Source of the DNA: Candidatus Poseidoniales archaeon
Lineage (GTDB): Archaea; Thermoplasmatota; Poseidoniia; Poseidoniales; Poseidoniaceae
Assembly: GCA_003602535.1 (NCBI GenBank)
Contig: QQSA01000063.1
Span: 1 to 5,187, forward strand
DNA: 5,187 nucleotides
Direction: 5' to 3'
Shown here: piece by piece, positions 1-5,187 of the stretch
Numbering within the stretch: the stretch's first letter is position 1
Layout of the letters: each line of letters starts with the position of its first letter
Position numbers and translations under genes: made by a program
Notes under the pieces: model-generated
What the model was told of the DNA's origin: nothing
The model's database searches: none
Seen by the model: only the letters and a program-made list of their open reading frames with translations

Positions 1-852
1 GGAAGCGTATACCTAGTTTGGGGAATGCAAGATTGGAATGTTGACCCATACCATGCATTCCCAACCTATCAATTGATGAGAGATGCTGGAATTCCTGCTC
101 GAGGAATTATGGGCCAGTGGGCTCACAATTATCCAGACCAACCAGATAGACATGGAGAATTAACTTCTGGATATGGGGCAGAAGCATATCCACAAATGAG
201 CAGAATGGACTGGGCTGTTGATTTGTTTGGATGGTTTGAGTACTGGCTCAAAGGTATTGGCGAAATGCCTGATTTACATGTTCAAATGCAGCGTAATGAT
301 GGAAAATGGCACGTAGAGAATACTTGGCCGCCAGCAGACATGGAGTGGGAAGTGATATCTTTAGATCAAGCAACTGCTACCGGAGGTTCAGTTAGTACAA
401 CATCTGAAACAACGATTACAATTCCAGCATCTGAGGATGATCGATTCATTTCAGGATTGCCGACACTGCATCTTTCTGTAGACACTAGAATGTGCGATGG
501 TGGACAGGTGTTTGCTACCATGTATGATGCTACTACCAATCTACGAATTGGTCATGCAACAATGGATGTAAGATACAGAGATGGAGGATATGATGCGAAA
601 ACAGTTACTCCTTTCACAACATATCTAATGAAGATGGAGTTTAACCCGATAGATGCAATTATTCCTGCAGGCAATGAAATCTCAATCGTTCTGAGTGAAA
701 GTGGAGAAGATTACCTCCCAAGCGCATGTGCAGCCATTGGCATGGGAGTAAACATTGATGCGTCATCTACACTGAGTCTTCCTCTGATAGAAAGAAGTGA
801 TAGTGCACCAGAGTGGTTTGAAGTTCCTAATTGGTGGGATGTTGAAGAATGA
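1..852 (+). CDS. S15/CocE-NonD family serine hydrolase (X-Pro dipeptidyl-peptidase-like), 3' part only
   Basis: The reading frame is open from base 1, so the gene begins upstream of the window; the Met at base 25 lies inside a conserved motif and is not the start. The 283 residues present cover the end of the alpha/beta-hydrolase domain and the C-terminal domain. Residues 4-14 (YLVWGMQDWNV) match the loop carrying the catalytic Asp (D11), and GQWAHNYP carries the catalytic His (H42). The Asp-His spacing of 31 is close to that of PepX-type enzymes. The nucleophilic Ser elbow lies off-window. The WLKG stretch (about 82-85) ends the catalytic domain, and roughly 115-275 is the beta-rich jelly-roll typical of X-Pro dipeptidyl-peptidase C-terminal domains. 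Members cleave peptides, esters or acylated substrates, and the substrate here cannot be read. Whether it is secreted is unknown because the N-terminus is missing. Its stop overlaps the next gene's start (ATGA). Confidence 0.88.
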   Translation, partial: GSVYLVWGMQDWNVDPYHAFPTYQLMRDAGIPARGIMGQWAHNYPDQPDRHGELTSGYGAEAYPQMSRMDWAVDLFGWFEYWLKGIGEMPDLHVQMQRNDGKWHVENTWPPADMEWEVISLDQATATGGSVSTTSETTITIPASEDDRFISGLPTLHLSVDTRMCDGGQVFATMYDATTNLRIGHATMDVRYRDGGYDAKTVTPFTTYLMKMEFNPIDAIIPAGNEISIVLSESGEDYLPSACAAIGMGVNIDASSTLSLPLIERSDSAPEWFEVPNWWDVEE

Positions 853-1196
853 AGGTTTTAGCCTTCGAGGATTCTGTTGACATTGAAGCGTTACTAATCA
901 GTGGTGGAATCGACCTTAGTGGGTTTGAATTCAAACAATATTGGGATTCGCAAAACTACCTTGGAAGGATCGCCGAATTATCACCTGATATTCTAATGTT
1001 GGATCATTACATGCCCCCAACACGCGGATTAGAAGTTCTGAAGGGCTTGCTTGCATCCGAAGTCCAGAGGCCAGAAACAATCGTCGCAATGAGTTCTGCA
1101 AGCATGGCAAACAATGCTATGCTCAAAGTTGGAGCTGACATTGGTGTAGTAAAATTTGAACTACCAACACTTACTATTTGGAAAACTCAATCATGA
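849..1196 (+). CDS. Stand-alone response-regulator receiver (CheY-like) domain protein
   Basis: This 115-residue protein is about the size of one receiver domain and carries no output domain. Strand 1 is MKVLAFED with the metal-binding acidic pair E7/D8. The phospho-acceptor is D52 in ILMLDHYMPP, a near-classic receiver motif followed by the usual RGLEVL helix. Ser82/Ser83 after the IVAM strand fit the conserved Thr/Ser switch, and K102 in GVVKFELP is the conserved Lys. The usual Lys-Pro dipeptide is Lys-Phe here, with Pro four residues after the Lys. The domain ends early, with a short final helix. The ATG lies inside the stop of the upstream S15 hydrolase gene (ATGA), so the two are almost certainly co-transcribed and translationally coupled. 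No kinase is visible nearby. Its partner is unknown: it could act by protein-protein contact, as CheY or Spo0F do. The gene ends convergently and overlaps the next gene by 10 bases. Confidence 0.88.
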   Translation: MKVLAFEDSVDIEALLISGGIDLSGFEFKQYWDSQNYLGRIAELSPDILMLDHYMPPTRGLEVLKGLLASEVQRPETIVAMSSASMANNAMLKVGADIGVVKFELPTLTIWKTQS

Positions 1197-1879
1197 GGTT
1201 GCCAATCTTCTTGCCCTGGTTCACGGTACCACCAATAGCCATCATCATCTTTCCACCATTCAACTCCATCGTCATCGGTGTAGTAATTCTCATCTTCTTC
1301 TGCAGCAGTAGGATCTTCTAATCCGCTCTCTTCAGCCATCTGCTTCTTCAGCAAATTAATTCCATCTTCTGCATCTGCGAAAACACGGTTCTGAGTGCGA
1401 ATTTCATGTTGATGATCGCCCGCTGCAATTGCTTCATCTGATTCTGCGTAGAAATCTGCTGCCATCGATCTACGATATTCTTCGAATTCATCACGTCCGA
1501 AAGAACCTGTGAATTCTGAACCTTGGGATTTCATTAAATCGTCTAAATTTTTGCGCTTACCCAAATTTAGTTCAGGTGAATCTGGCATTTCACCACTGTC
1601 GTAAAACTCATCGGAATCATCAGTAAGTTTTGGAAATGTTCTACCTTCAGGGTCTATTTCTTCTATCGATTCAAGCAATAAATCGTGCTCTTCGTCATCG
1701 ATATTTTCTTCTTCGTATTGGTCTCCAATTACTTTGACCAATTTCTTCAAAGTCTTTGCTAAAGCCCTATCGTTAGGCGCTTCTGCACGTACCTTGTCAA
1801 TCTGCTTCTGCAAGCGTTCGTAAGGACTGCCAGTGATGGCTCCGAGAAAACGCCCGAAGCCGCCCTTTTTCCTCGCCAT
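1187..1879 (-). CDS. Hypothetical acidic protein with aromatic (Trp/Tyr) C-terminal tail
   Basis: No family is recognised for this 230-residue soluble protein. The N-terminus is basic and Gly-rich (MARKKGGFGRFLG), and residues about 20-55 form a probable helix rich in Lys, Leu and Arg. From about residue 56 to the end the chain is strongly acidic and probably mostly disordered, with short helical stretches (about 128-150 and 170-185). The tail, about 199-226, is packed with Trp and Tyr between Asp runs and contains an imperfect 9-residue tandem repeat, DDDGVEWWK then DDDGYWWYR. Similar short DG-W-W/Y tails are, as far as I recall, common on marine archaeal proteins and may be a small beta or WW-like binding module; this is inference. 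There is no signal peptide or membrane segment. Start chosen: ATG at 1879; no Shine-Dalgarno is visible, so the message may be leaderless or short-leadered. It is divergent from the JAMM gene, and its stop overlaps the receiver gene end. Confidence 0.8.
   Translation of the reverse strand: MARKKGGFGRFLGAITGSPYERLQKQIDKVRAEAPNDRALAKTLKKLVKVIGDQYEEENIDDEEHDLLLESIEEIDPEGRTFPKLTDDSDEFYDSGEMPDSPELNLGKRKNLDDLMKSQGSEFTGSFGRDEFEEYRRSMAADFYAESDEAIAAGDHQHEIRTQNRVFADAEDGINLLKKQMAEESGLEDPTAAEEDENYYTDDDGVEWWKDDDGYWWYREPGQEDWQPHD
1223..1276 (-). repeat. Two-copy tandem 27-bp coding repeat (9-residue DDDG-W-W unit)
   Basis: Within the acidic protein, codons 202-210 (1250-1276) and 211-219 (1223-1249) encode DDDGVEWWK and DDDGYWWYR. 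The two units share DDDG and an aromatic pair plus a basic last residue, but their codons differ, so this is an old or protein-level repeat and not a recent DNA slippage product. It forms the core of the aromatic tail. Confidence 0.6.
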
Positions 1880-1970
1880 GGTGGCAATAACTTAGCAGGA
1901 GTATTCAAGGATTGCCCGAACAAGCGTAAATTTGCGACTTCTTCATGTCTAAGCACTTCTTCGCGAGTAC
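1880..1970. promoter_or_regulatory. Divergent promoter region with AT-rich dyad at 1925-1936
   Basis: This 91-base spacer separates the divergent starts of the acidic protein gene (minus) and the JAMM gene (plus) and must hold both promoters. Its only striking element is CGTAAATTTGCG (1925-1936), a 12-base dyad with one mismatched pair. Its centre is about 40 bases before the plus-strand ATG and about 51 before the minus-strand ATG. The AAATTT core could serve as a TATA-like element in either direction, or the dyad could be an operator. No Shine-Dalgarno precedes either ATG. The boundaries are seen directly; the regulatory role is inferred. Confidence 0.35.
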
Positions 1971-2663
1971 ATGGTGAGCGATTGGTTAGCAGATGCTGTC
2001 GCAATCTACAACGATGAATCTCACAATCGCCGAGAAGAATATGTAGCACAAGTTCACTTTCCAGCAAGAATTCTTGAGGAGATATTGGAATGGGCATTCA
2101 AATCCTTGCCTGATGAAATCTTGGTGGGACTTGATGTCTCAAAATTCAAAAATTTGCCTGAGATAGAAGCAGAATTTCGAAGTGAGAATCAACAAACTAA
2201 CTTGTTTGCAGGACAAGGTTACAGAATAAATGAAGCAATGATGGTAAACCGGGGAGATTCGTTTTCAGTTCATCATTTACCTGAGGAATGGACCGATGAA
2301 GTATTTGGTAATGATAGAGGCCCTAGAGCAGGTAGATTCACTCATTGGCTCCACACTCATCCTAATTGCCCCGCTATACCGAGCGAAGCTGATGCTAGTG
2401 CTGCTCAATCGACTGATGGAGTAGATCTGATATTAGGAATTGAATTTTCTCCAGAAGGCCCTCTTCCGTGGTTTGATGGTGTTGAAGGAGAAAGACGAGT
2501 AATTGGTGAGAAGAAATCTTGGTTTTCTAGGAAAGATAAGCGTAAGGTGCTAGGTATTGCACCAACCGGACATCGTATTCATTCACTCGAATTAATCGCT
2601 TTCCACAAAGCAGGATTGGGAGTGAATGTGGTTTTCGTAAACGATGATGGAATCGCTTATTGA
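1971..2663 (+). CDS. JAMM/MPN+ domain metalloprotease (desampylase/deubiquitinase-like)
   Basis: The protein carries a complete JAMM zinc motif: H128-T-H130-P, seven residues, S138, two residues, D141 (HTHPNCPAIPSEAD). The matching catalytic Glu is E49 in SLPDEILVGL, which follows helix FPARILEEILEWAFK as in archaeal JAMM proteins such as AfJAMM (HPDEFIALLSG there). All residues needed for zinc-dependent isopeptide cleavage are therefore present. In archaea such enzymes (HvJAMM1) remove SAMP ubiquitin-like modifiers from proteins or process them for sulfur transfer. At 230 residues it is much longer than a minimal JAMM (about 120): it has about 25 extra N-terminal residues, an insertion at about 56-120 before the HxH strand, and a C-terminal region with a basic patch (KKSWFSRKDKRK, 181-192). 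There is no signal peptide or membrane segment, so it is probably cytosolic. Start: ATG 1971, with an in-frame stop at 1950-1952 upstream. Its stop overlaps the convergent DUF1499 gene by 7 bases. No SAMP or E1-like gene is visible nearby, so the substrate is unknown. Confidence 0.87.
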   Translation: MVSDWLADAVAIYNDESHNRREEYVAQVHFPARILEEILEWAFKSLPDEILVGLDVSKFKNLPEIEAEFRSENQQTNLFAGQGYRINEAMMVNRGDSFSVHHLPEEWTDEVFGNDRGPRAGRFTHWLHTHPNCPAIPSEADASAAQSTDGVDLILGIEFSPEGPLPWFDGVEGERRVIGEKKSWFSRKDKRKVLGIAPTGHRIHSLELIAFHKAGLGVNVVFVNDDGIAY

Positions 2664-3115
2664 CAGGTTGTATCAAAATTGTATTCCAGCAAAAATTCAA
2701 CGATATCGTCTATTCTCTCAGCGTTTAGACCGTAGTCAGAGCGACCGAGTCTAGATTTGCTAAACAACTCAACTGATCCACATTGATTTTCATAAATTAC
2801 ATCATCAGGAAATTGAAAGAACAATGTTCTATCCACGATATGGCCTTCACTGAAAGTGGTCGTAAAAGAACGAGAATCTGACCATTCTTCCATTGCTTGA
2901 TGTAATTCTTCATCGCTAACATCCAAAGCGATTACTCGTTTATCACAATTCCAAGAATCATCTGGACAATCATCCGGCATCTCAGAAGTACTGAACGGTA
3001 TGCTCCCGATATTCATCAACAGTAATCCTGCTAAATAGATTGCAGGCAACCATTGCCATTTTGAGGACAAAATCTCACCTTCGTAACCAGCCTTCTTCAG
3101 ACCATTGATACACAA
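2657..3115 (-). CDS. DUF1499 family protein with N-terminal membrane anchor
   Basis: From ATG 3115 the protein is 152 residues. One hydrophobic segment at about 22-41 (WLPAIYLAGLLLMNIGSIPF) is followed by a domain with DUF1499 hallmarks: the CPDDSWNC stretch (C50, C57; the family has CP-x-SPNC), FPDDVIY (102-108) and the closing SRLGRSDYGLNAERI (121-135). The family is widespread in bacteria and photosynthetic organisms, often membrane-anchored, and of unknown function. The domain probably faces the outside of the cell membrane. The ATG start would overlap gpmA by 41 bases. A TTG at 3070 is a credible alternative: it lies four bases after the gpmA stop, is preceded by AGGTGA (3075-3080), and would give a 137-residue protein starting just before the anchor, while the extra 15 residues of the long form merely shadow the conserved gpmA end. 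It is last in the minus-strand run, and its stop overlaps the JAMM gene. Confidence 0.8.
   Translation of the reverse strand: MCINGLKKAGYEGEILSSKWQWLPAIYLAGLLLMNIGSIPFSTSEMPDDCPDDSWNCDKRVIALDVSDEELHQAMEEWSDSRSFTTTFSEGHIVDRTLFFQFPDDVIYENQCGSVELFSKSRLGRSDYGLNAERIDDIVEFLLEYNFDTTCQ
3075..3080 (-). promoter_or_regulatory. Possible ribosome binding site (AGGTGA) for a TTG start of the DUF1499 gene
   Basis: Read on the minus strand, AGGTGA lies over the last sense codon and stop of gpmA and ends four bases before an in-frame TTG (3070-3068). It matches the 3' half of a GGAGGTGA-type Shine-Dalgarno, for which such a short gap is normal. It argues for the shorter, non-overlapping DUF1499 start, but Shine-Dalgarno use is not evident elsewhere in the window. 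Confidence 0.35.
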
Positions 3116-3776
3116 TTGGCTGCCCGGTCGGAATTTCTAATTTGAGTACTTCTTCTTTAGACAATCCTTCGATATTCATTACTATTGAACGAAGGCTGTT
3201 ACCATGAGCTGCGACAAACACATTCTTCCCCTCTTCTAATGAAGCCATAATTGCTGATTGCAAATAAGGGATTGTTCGCGCCGCTGTCAACTCCAAAGAC
3301 TCCCCATTTGGAGGTGGCACATCGTATGAACGTCGCCAAATATGGACTTGCTCATCACCATATTTGTCTCGTGTTTCCTGCTTATCAAGACCTTGTAAAT
3401 CACCGTACATACGCTCATTTAATTGCCATGAAACATAAACAGGAAGAGTATTCTCTCCAGAATCATTTGATTGAGCCCACTCGACCATTCTAGATTCATT
3501 CTCACTCATTGAATCTCCACTCTGAGAATACTGGAATATCGGAGTTTTTCCTGAATCATGTTGTGCTAACGCAAGCATAGCAGTCATTTGTGCACGTATC
3601 AAAGTCGACACATGGACTTCATCAATAGGAAGTGATGAGATCTCTTTTCCACCTGAAATCGCTTCTTCAATCCCCTTATTGGTTAGAGGAACATCCACCC
3701 AACCAGTAAACAAATTGGCAGCATTCCACATTGATTGTCCGTGCCGCATCAGGATGAGGAGCGCCATGTCTCTCAT
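3075..3776 (-). CDS. gpmA: 2,3-bisphosphoglycerate-dependent phosphoglycerate mutase
   Basis: It interconverts 3- and 2-phosphoglycerate in glycolysis and gluconeogenesis through a phosphohistidine intermediate, in the cytosol. The 233-residue chain has all landmarks: LMRHGQSMWN with the phospho-accepting H12, NLFTGWVDVPLTNKG, STLIRAQMTA with R61, LNERMYGDLQGL with the proton-donor E121, WRRSYDVPPPNGESLE, and AAHGNSLRS with the second catalytic H191. A segment of about 30 residues (80-112) between R61 and E121 is longer than in E. coli GpmA but resembles the arrangement in plant and many marine bacterial enzymes, which also share the NERMYG-LQGL-KQET wording. Either ATG 3776 or ATG 3767 could be the start; the second gives MALLILMRHG, the more usual length. 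A GAAGGAG lies 19 bases before 3776, too far for a normal ribosome site. It is the second gene of the minus-strand run, 33 bases after the membrane protein gene. Confidence 0.93.
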   Translation of the reverse strand: MRDMALLILMRHGQSMWNAANLFTGWVDVPLTNKGIEEAISGGKEISSLPIDEVHVSTLIRAQMTAMLALAQHDSGKTPIFQYSQSGDSMSENESRMVEWAQSNDSGENTLPVYVSWQLNERMYGDLQGLDKQETRDKYGDEQVHIWRRSYDVPPPNGESLELTAARTIPYLQSAIMASLEEGKNVFVAAHGNSLRSIVMNIEGLSKEEVLKLEIPTGQPIVYQWSEEGWLRR

Positions 3777-3809
3777 GTTAGCGGCGGGGCCTATGCTCCT
3801 TCAACCTTC

Positions 3810-4616
3810 TCAAGGTAACATAAGTGGAACTAGCCACAATGCAAGTAAAGGAAGTAGTCCCATCGCAAAATCTCTAAGGAATAATTGAATCATCGTATTG
3901 CTATTTGCTACTGAGATTTTCTCAAACTCTTCTTGCATTTTGTTATCTATTTTATCTGAAACAACTCCAGCCCCTCTTCTAGTTAATTCGATTGCAGCTC
4001 CTGTTGCAACAGCTCCAACTAAACCTGCTGGTGTAAGTTTCCGAGTTTTCAAAGCCAGAAGTCCCCATGTTTTCAACGAGGATTTTGCTACCGCGGTAGT
4101 AACTGGTTCTTCCTGAACCTCTTCTTCTTTGTCTTTACGAGAGAATTTTCTTAGCCAATTTCGTAATTTGAAACCTGTATCAGCTATCACCTTCAGACGT
4201 TCAATATTCTGCTTTTGAATGGTTTTCAACATTCTTCTAACTCTCATTATTCGATAGAAATCTAGCAGAATCCATAACATTGCTATACAAAATAGAACCA
4301 ATAAACCTAGCCAATTTGATTCTCCCCAAGATGGCCAACCTAATGGATCGGTTGTATATCTGAAGACCAACACTACGGCAATGGGTAATGAAAACGCAAG
4401 AATTTCATTTACCGCTAGCAAAGTGTAACCTCTAACTGGTAGTTCTTTCAATCTCTTCAAGACCCATCCGCCATGTGGAGCGAGTTGTTTAGTCACTGAA
4501 AGAAAGGGTCTTGCGAGTAACAAACCTCTCAACAAAAATGGAATAAAAAGAAACCAAATGTAAAGTTCCCACACATTATTTGGAGGGATTTCGGCTAGAC
4601 CTAATGGTTGGGTCAC
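3810..4616 (-). CDS. Hypothetical multi-pass membrane protein
   Basis: I do not recognise a family for this 268-residue protein. Hydrophobic segments lie at about 17-38, 65-86 and 103-121, with a last one at 251-267 ending at the C-terminus. A Gly/Ala-rich stretch at 197-210 (AGLVGAVATGAAIE) is only weakly hydrophobic. Between the third segment and that stretch is a charged, probably cytoplasmic loop (122-190) with a basic helix (RIMRVRRMLKTIQKQNIERLK) and a KDKEEEVQEE run. A short helical segment rich in Glu, Lys and Asp (219-235) precedes the final membrane helix. The start is GTG 4616; an in-frame stop at 4662-4664 with no ATG between rules out an earlier ATG, and GAGG sits three bases before the GTG, a short gap. 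It is the first gene of a minus-strand run with gpmA and the DUF1499 gene. A scaffold or sensor role is possible but not shown. Confidence 0.75.
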   Translation of the reverse strand: MTQPLGLAEIPPNNVWELYIWFLFIPFLLRGLLLARPFLSVTKQLAPHGGWVLKRLKELPVRGYTLLAVNEILAFSLPIAVVLVFRYTTDPLGWPSWGESNWLGLLVLFCIAMLWILLDFYRIMRVRRMLKTIQKQNIERLKVIADTGFKLRNWLRKFSRKDKEEEVQEEPVTTAVAKSSLKTWGLLALKTRKLTPAGLVGAVATGAAIELTRRGAGVVSDKIDNKMQEEFEKISVANSNTMIQLFLRDFAMGLLPLLALWLVPLMLP

Positions 4617-4689
4617 AAACCTCGTTAGTATCTCTCCTTTTTGAATTGGAGGCCGTAGGGTTCATTTCTTAATCGCACTTCGGGGGTAT
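4617..4689. promoter_or_regulatory. Divergent spacer between membrane-protein and cupin genes
   Basis: This 73-base spacer lies between the GTG of the minus-strand membrane protein and the ATG of the cupin gene, so promoters for both directions should be here. On the plus strand TTTCTTAAT (4665-4673) lies about 20 bases before the cupin ATG and could be a TATA-like element for a leaderless or near-leaderless message; GGGGG at 4682-4686 sits just before the ATG. On the minus strand AAAAAGGAG lies about 17 bases before the GTG. None is a strong match to a consensus. Confidence 0.3.
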
Positions 4690-5052
4690 ATGCCCTTCTG
4701 GCACGGACTATCTGATTGGCTCAATATTAGCATTGATCGTGAGTGGCTTGAGGAGAATGTTTCCTGGCGAGATTTCGGGACTGGTGTCCGATTGGGTAAA
4801 CTAAAACGGGAAGAAAAAACATCTCTAGTACTGTATGAAGCCAATTCGGAGGTAGAAGTGGATGCTTTCATGCCTCACAGTCACCCTGGCGGAGAATGCT
4901 ACCTAGTCTTGGAAGGAGAAGTATGGGACGAAGATGGCACTTACCCTCAAGGATCAATTGTTTGGATGGACAGAGAAACTACTCACACTCCAAGAACAAG
5001 AGGCCAGACATTAATTCTGGTTCTTTGGCCCGAAGGCGTTAAATCGGCTTGA
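4690..5052 (+). CDS. ChrR-like cupin domain protein
   Basis: This 120-residue protein is a single small beta-barrel cupin. The first cupin motif is PHSHPGGECYLVLEGEVWDEDGTYPQGS (62-89), with H63, H65 and E69 as metal ligands; H99 in ETTHTPRT is the fourth ligand from the second motif. The wording (GGE-LVLEG, DE-G-Y-GS, H-P) is that of the cupin domain found at the C-terminus of the zinc anti-sigma factor ChrR and in many stand-alone relatives. The ChrR anti-sigma helical domain is absent, so this is not an anti-sigma factor by itself. A metal-dependent enzyme, or a sensor of oxidants or small ligands, is likely; the substrate is unknown. The 60 residues before the motif include WRDFGTGVRLGKL and KTSLVLYE, the usual lead-in strands. 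The gene is followed after one base by trhO, so the two are surely co-transcribed. Confidence 0.85.
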   Translation: MPFWHGLSDWLNISIDREWLEENVSWRDFGTGVRLGKLKREEKTSLVLYEANSEVEVDAFMPHSHPGGECYLVLEGEVWDEDGTYPQGSIVWMDRETTHTPRTRGQTLILVLWPEGVKSA

Positions 5053-5053
5053 G

Positions 5054-5187
5054 ATGAGTTCTATGTGGACTAACATATCAGCATACAAGTTTCTTGATAT
5101 GCCTGAATTTGAGGATTTGAGAGCTCCTCTGAAAGAGTTCTGTGATTCTCATGGAATCTATGGAACCATCCTTCTGTCTCCTGAAGG
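5054..5187 (+). CDS. trhO: tRNA uridine(34) hydroxylase TrhO, 5' part only
   Basis: The 44 complete codons before the window end read NISAYKFLDMPEFEDL, then LKEFCDSHGIYGTILLSPEG. This is the N-terminal acylphosphatase-like lead-in of the TrhO/YceA (UPF0176) family, whose E. coli member begins with a very similar ISAYKF and GTILLAPEGIN wording. TrhO hydroxylates uridine 34 of certain tRNAs to 5-hydroxyuridine using molecular oxygen; the rhodanese domain with its catalytic Cys lies beyond the window. The start is ATG 5054, one base after the cupin stop; ATG 5063 (fourth codon) is an alternative. It is probably translated from the same message as the cupin. The call rests on about 45 residues only, but they are highly characteristic. 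Confidence 0.85.
   Translation, partial: MSSMWTNISAYKFLDMPEFEDLRAPLKEFCDSHGIYGTILLSPE

Noticed and set aside
25..27. ATG as the start of the S15 hydrolase
   Set aside because: The frame is open to base 1 and residues just before this Met (VYLVWG) belong to the conserved strand leading to the catalytic Asp loop, so the gene is truncated by the window edge.
1875..1886. GCCATGGTGGC inverted repeat at the start codon of the acidic protein gene
   Set aside because: Only four paired bases on each arm around a start codon; too short to call a hairpin or terminator.
1759..2097. Minus-strand 112-codon open frame
   Set aside because: It overlaps the 5' ends of both the acidic protein and JAMM genes in other frames, has no recognisable domain, and would bury the divergent promoter region.
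3251..3493. Plus-strand 80-codon open frame
   Set aside because: It lies wholly antisense to the well-conserved gpmA coding region and has no recognisable content.
3679..4116. Plus-strand open frames at 3679-3888 and 3898-4116
   Set aside because: They are antisense to gpmA and the membrane protein; their sequences show no domain and they have no promoter-like context.
4662..4871. Minus-strand 69-codon open frame
   Set aside because: It is antisense to the cupin gene, Ser/Arg-rich, and shows no family features.
1..5187. tRNA, rRNA, CRISPR array, insertion sequence or poly-T terminator
   Set aside because: Nothing with the required structure was seen; the non-coding spacers are only 33 to 91 bases and hold no long inverted or direct repeats.

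Overview
This 5.2 kb window is densely coding, with seven complete genes, two genes cut by the window edges, and no gene-free stretch longer than about 90 bases. Base composition is moderately AT-rich. The compact layout, scarce Shine-Dalgarno signals, a stand-alone JAMM metalloprotease of the archaeal desampylase type, and an acidic protein with a Trp/Tyr-rich aromatic tail together suggest a planktonic marine archaeon, probably Candidatus Poseidoniales (Marine Group II) or a relative. This is an inference from protein style, since no rRNA is present. Several genes (phosphoglycerate mutase, TrhO, DUF1499, ChrR-like cupin) look bacterial or organellar in flavour, which would fit such a mixed-ancestry genome.

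Layout, left to right. (1) A plus-strand pair: the 3' part of an S15/CocE-type serine hydrolase (1-852), translationally coupled through an ATGA overlap to a small stand-alone receiver-domain protein (849-1196). (2) Convergent to it and overlapping its stop, a minus-strand acidic protein with an aromatic tail (1187-1879). (3) Divergent from that across a 91-base spacer holding an AT-rich dyad, a plus-strand JAMM/MPN+ metalloprotease (1971-2663). (4) Convergent to the JAMM gene with overlapping stops, a minus-strand run read in the order multi-pass membrane protein (4616-3810), 2,3-bisphosphoglycerate-dependent phosphoglycerate mutase (3776-3075), DUF1499 membrane-anchored protein (start 3115 or 3070, end 2657). 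(5) Divergent from the membrane protein across a 73-base spacer, a plus-strand ChrR-like cupin (4690-5052), followed after one base by the start of trhO, the oxygen-dependent tRNA U34 hydroxylase (from 5054, cut by the window end).

The genes do not form one obvious pathway. The clearest functional calls are glycolysis/gluconeogenesis (gpmA), tRNA wobble modification (trhO), Ubl/SAMP-type isopeptide cleavage (JAMM protein), peptide or ester hydrolysis (S15 protein) and phospho-signalling (receiver protein). The least explained items are the acidic aromatic-tail protein divergent from the JAMM protease, and the receiver protein coupled to a hydrolase. No RNA genes, insertion sequences, CRISPR arrays or convincing terminators were seen.
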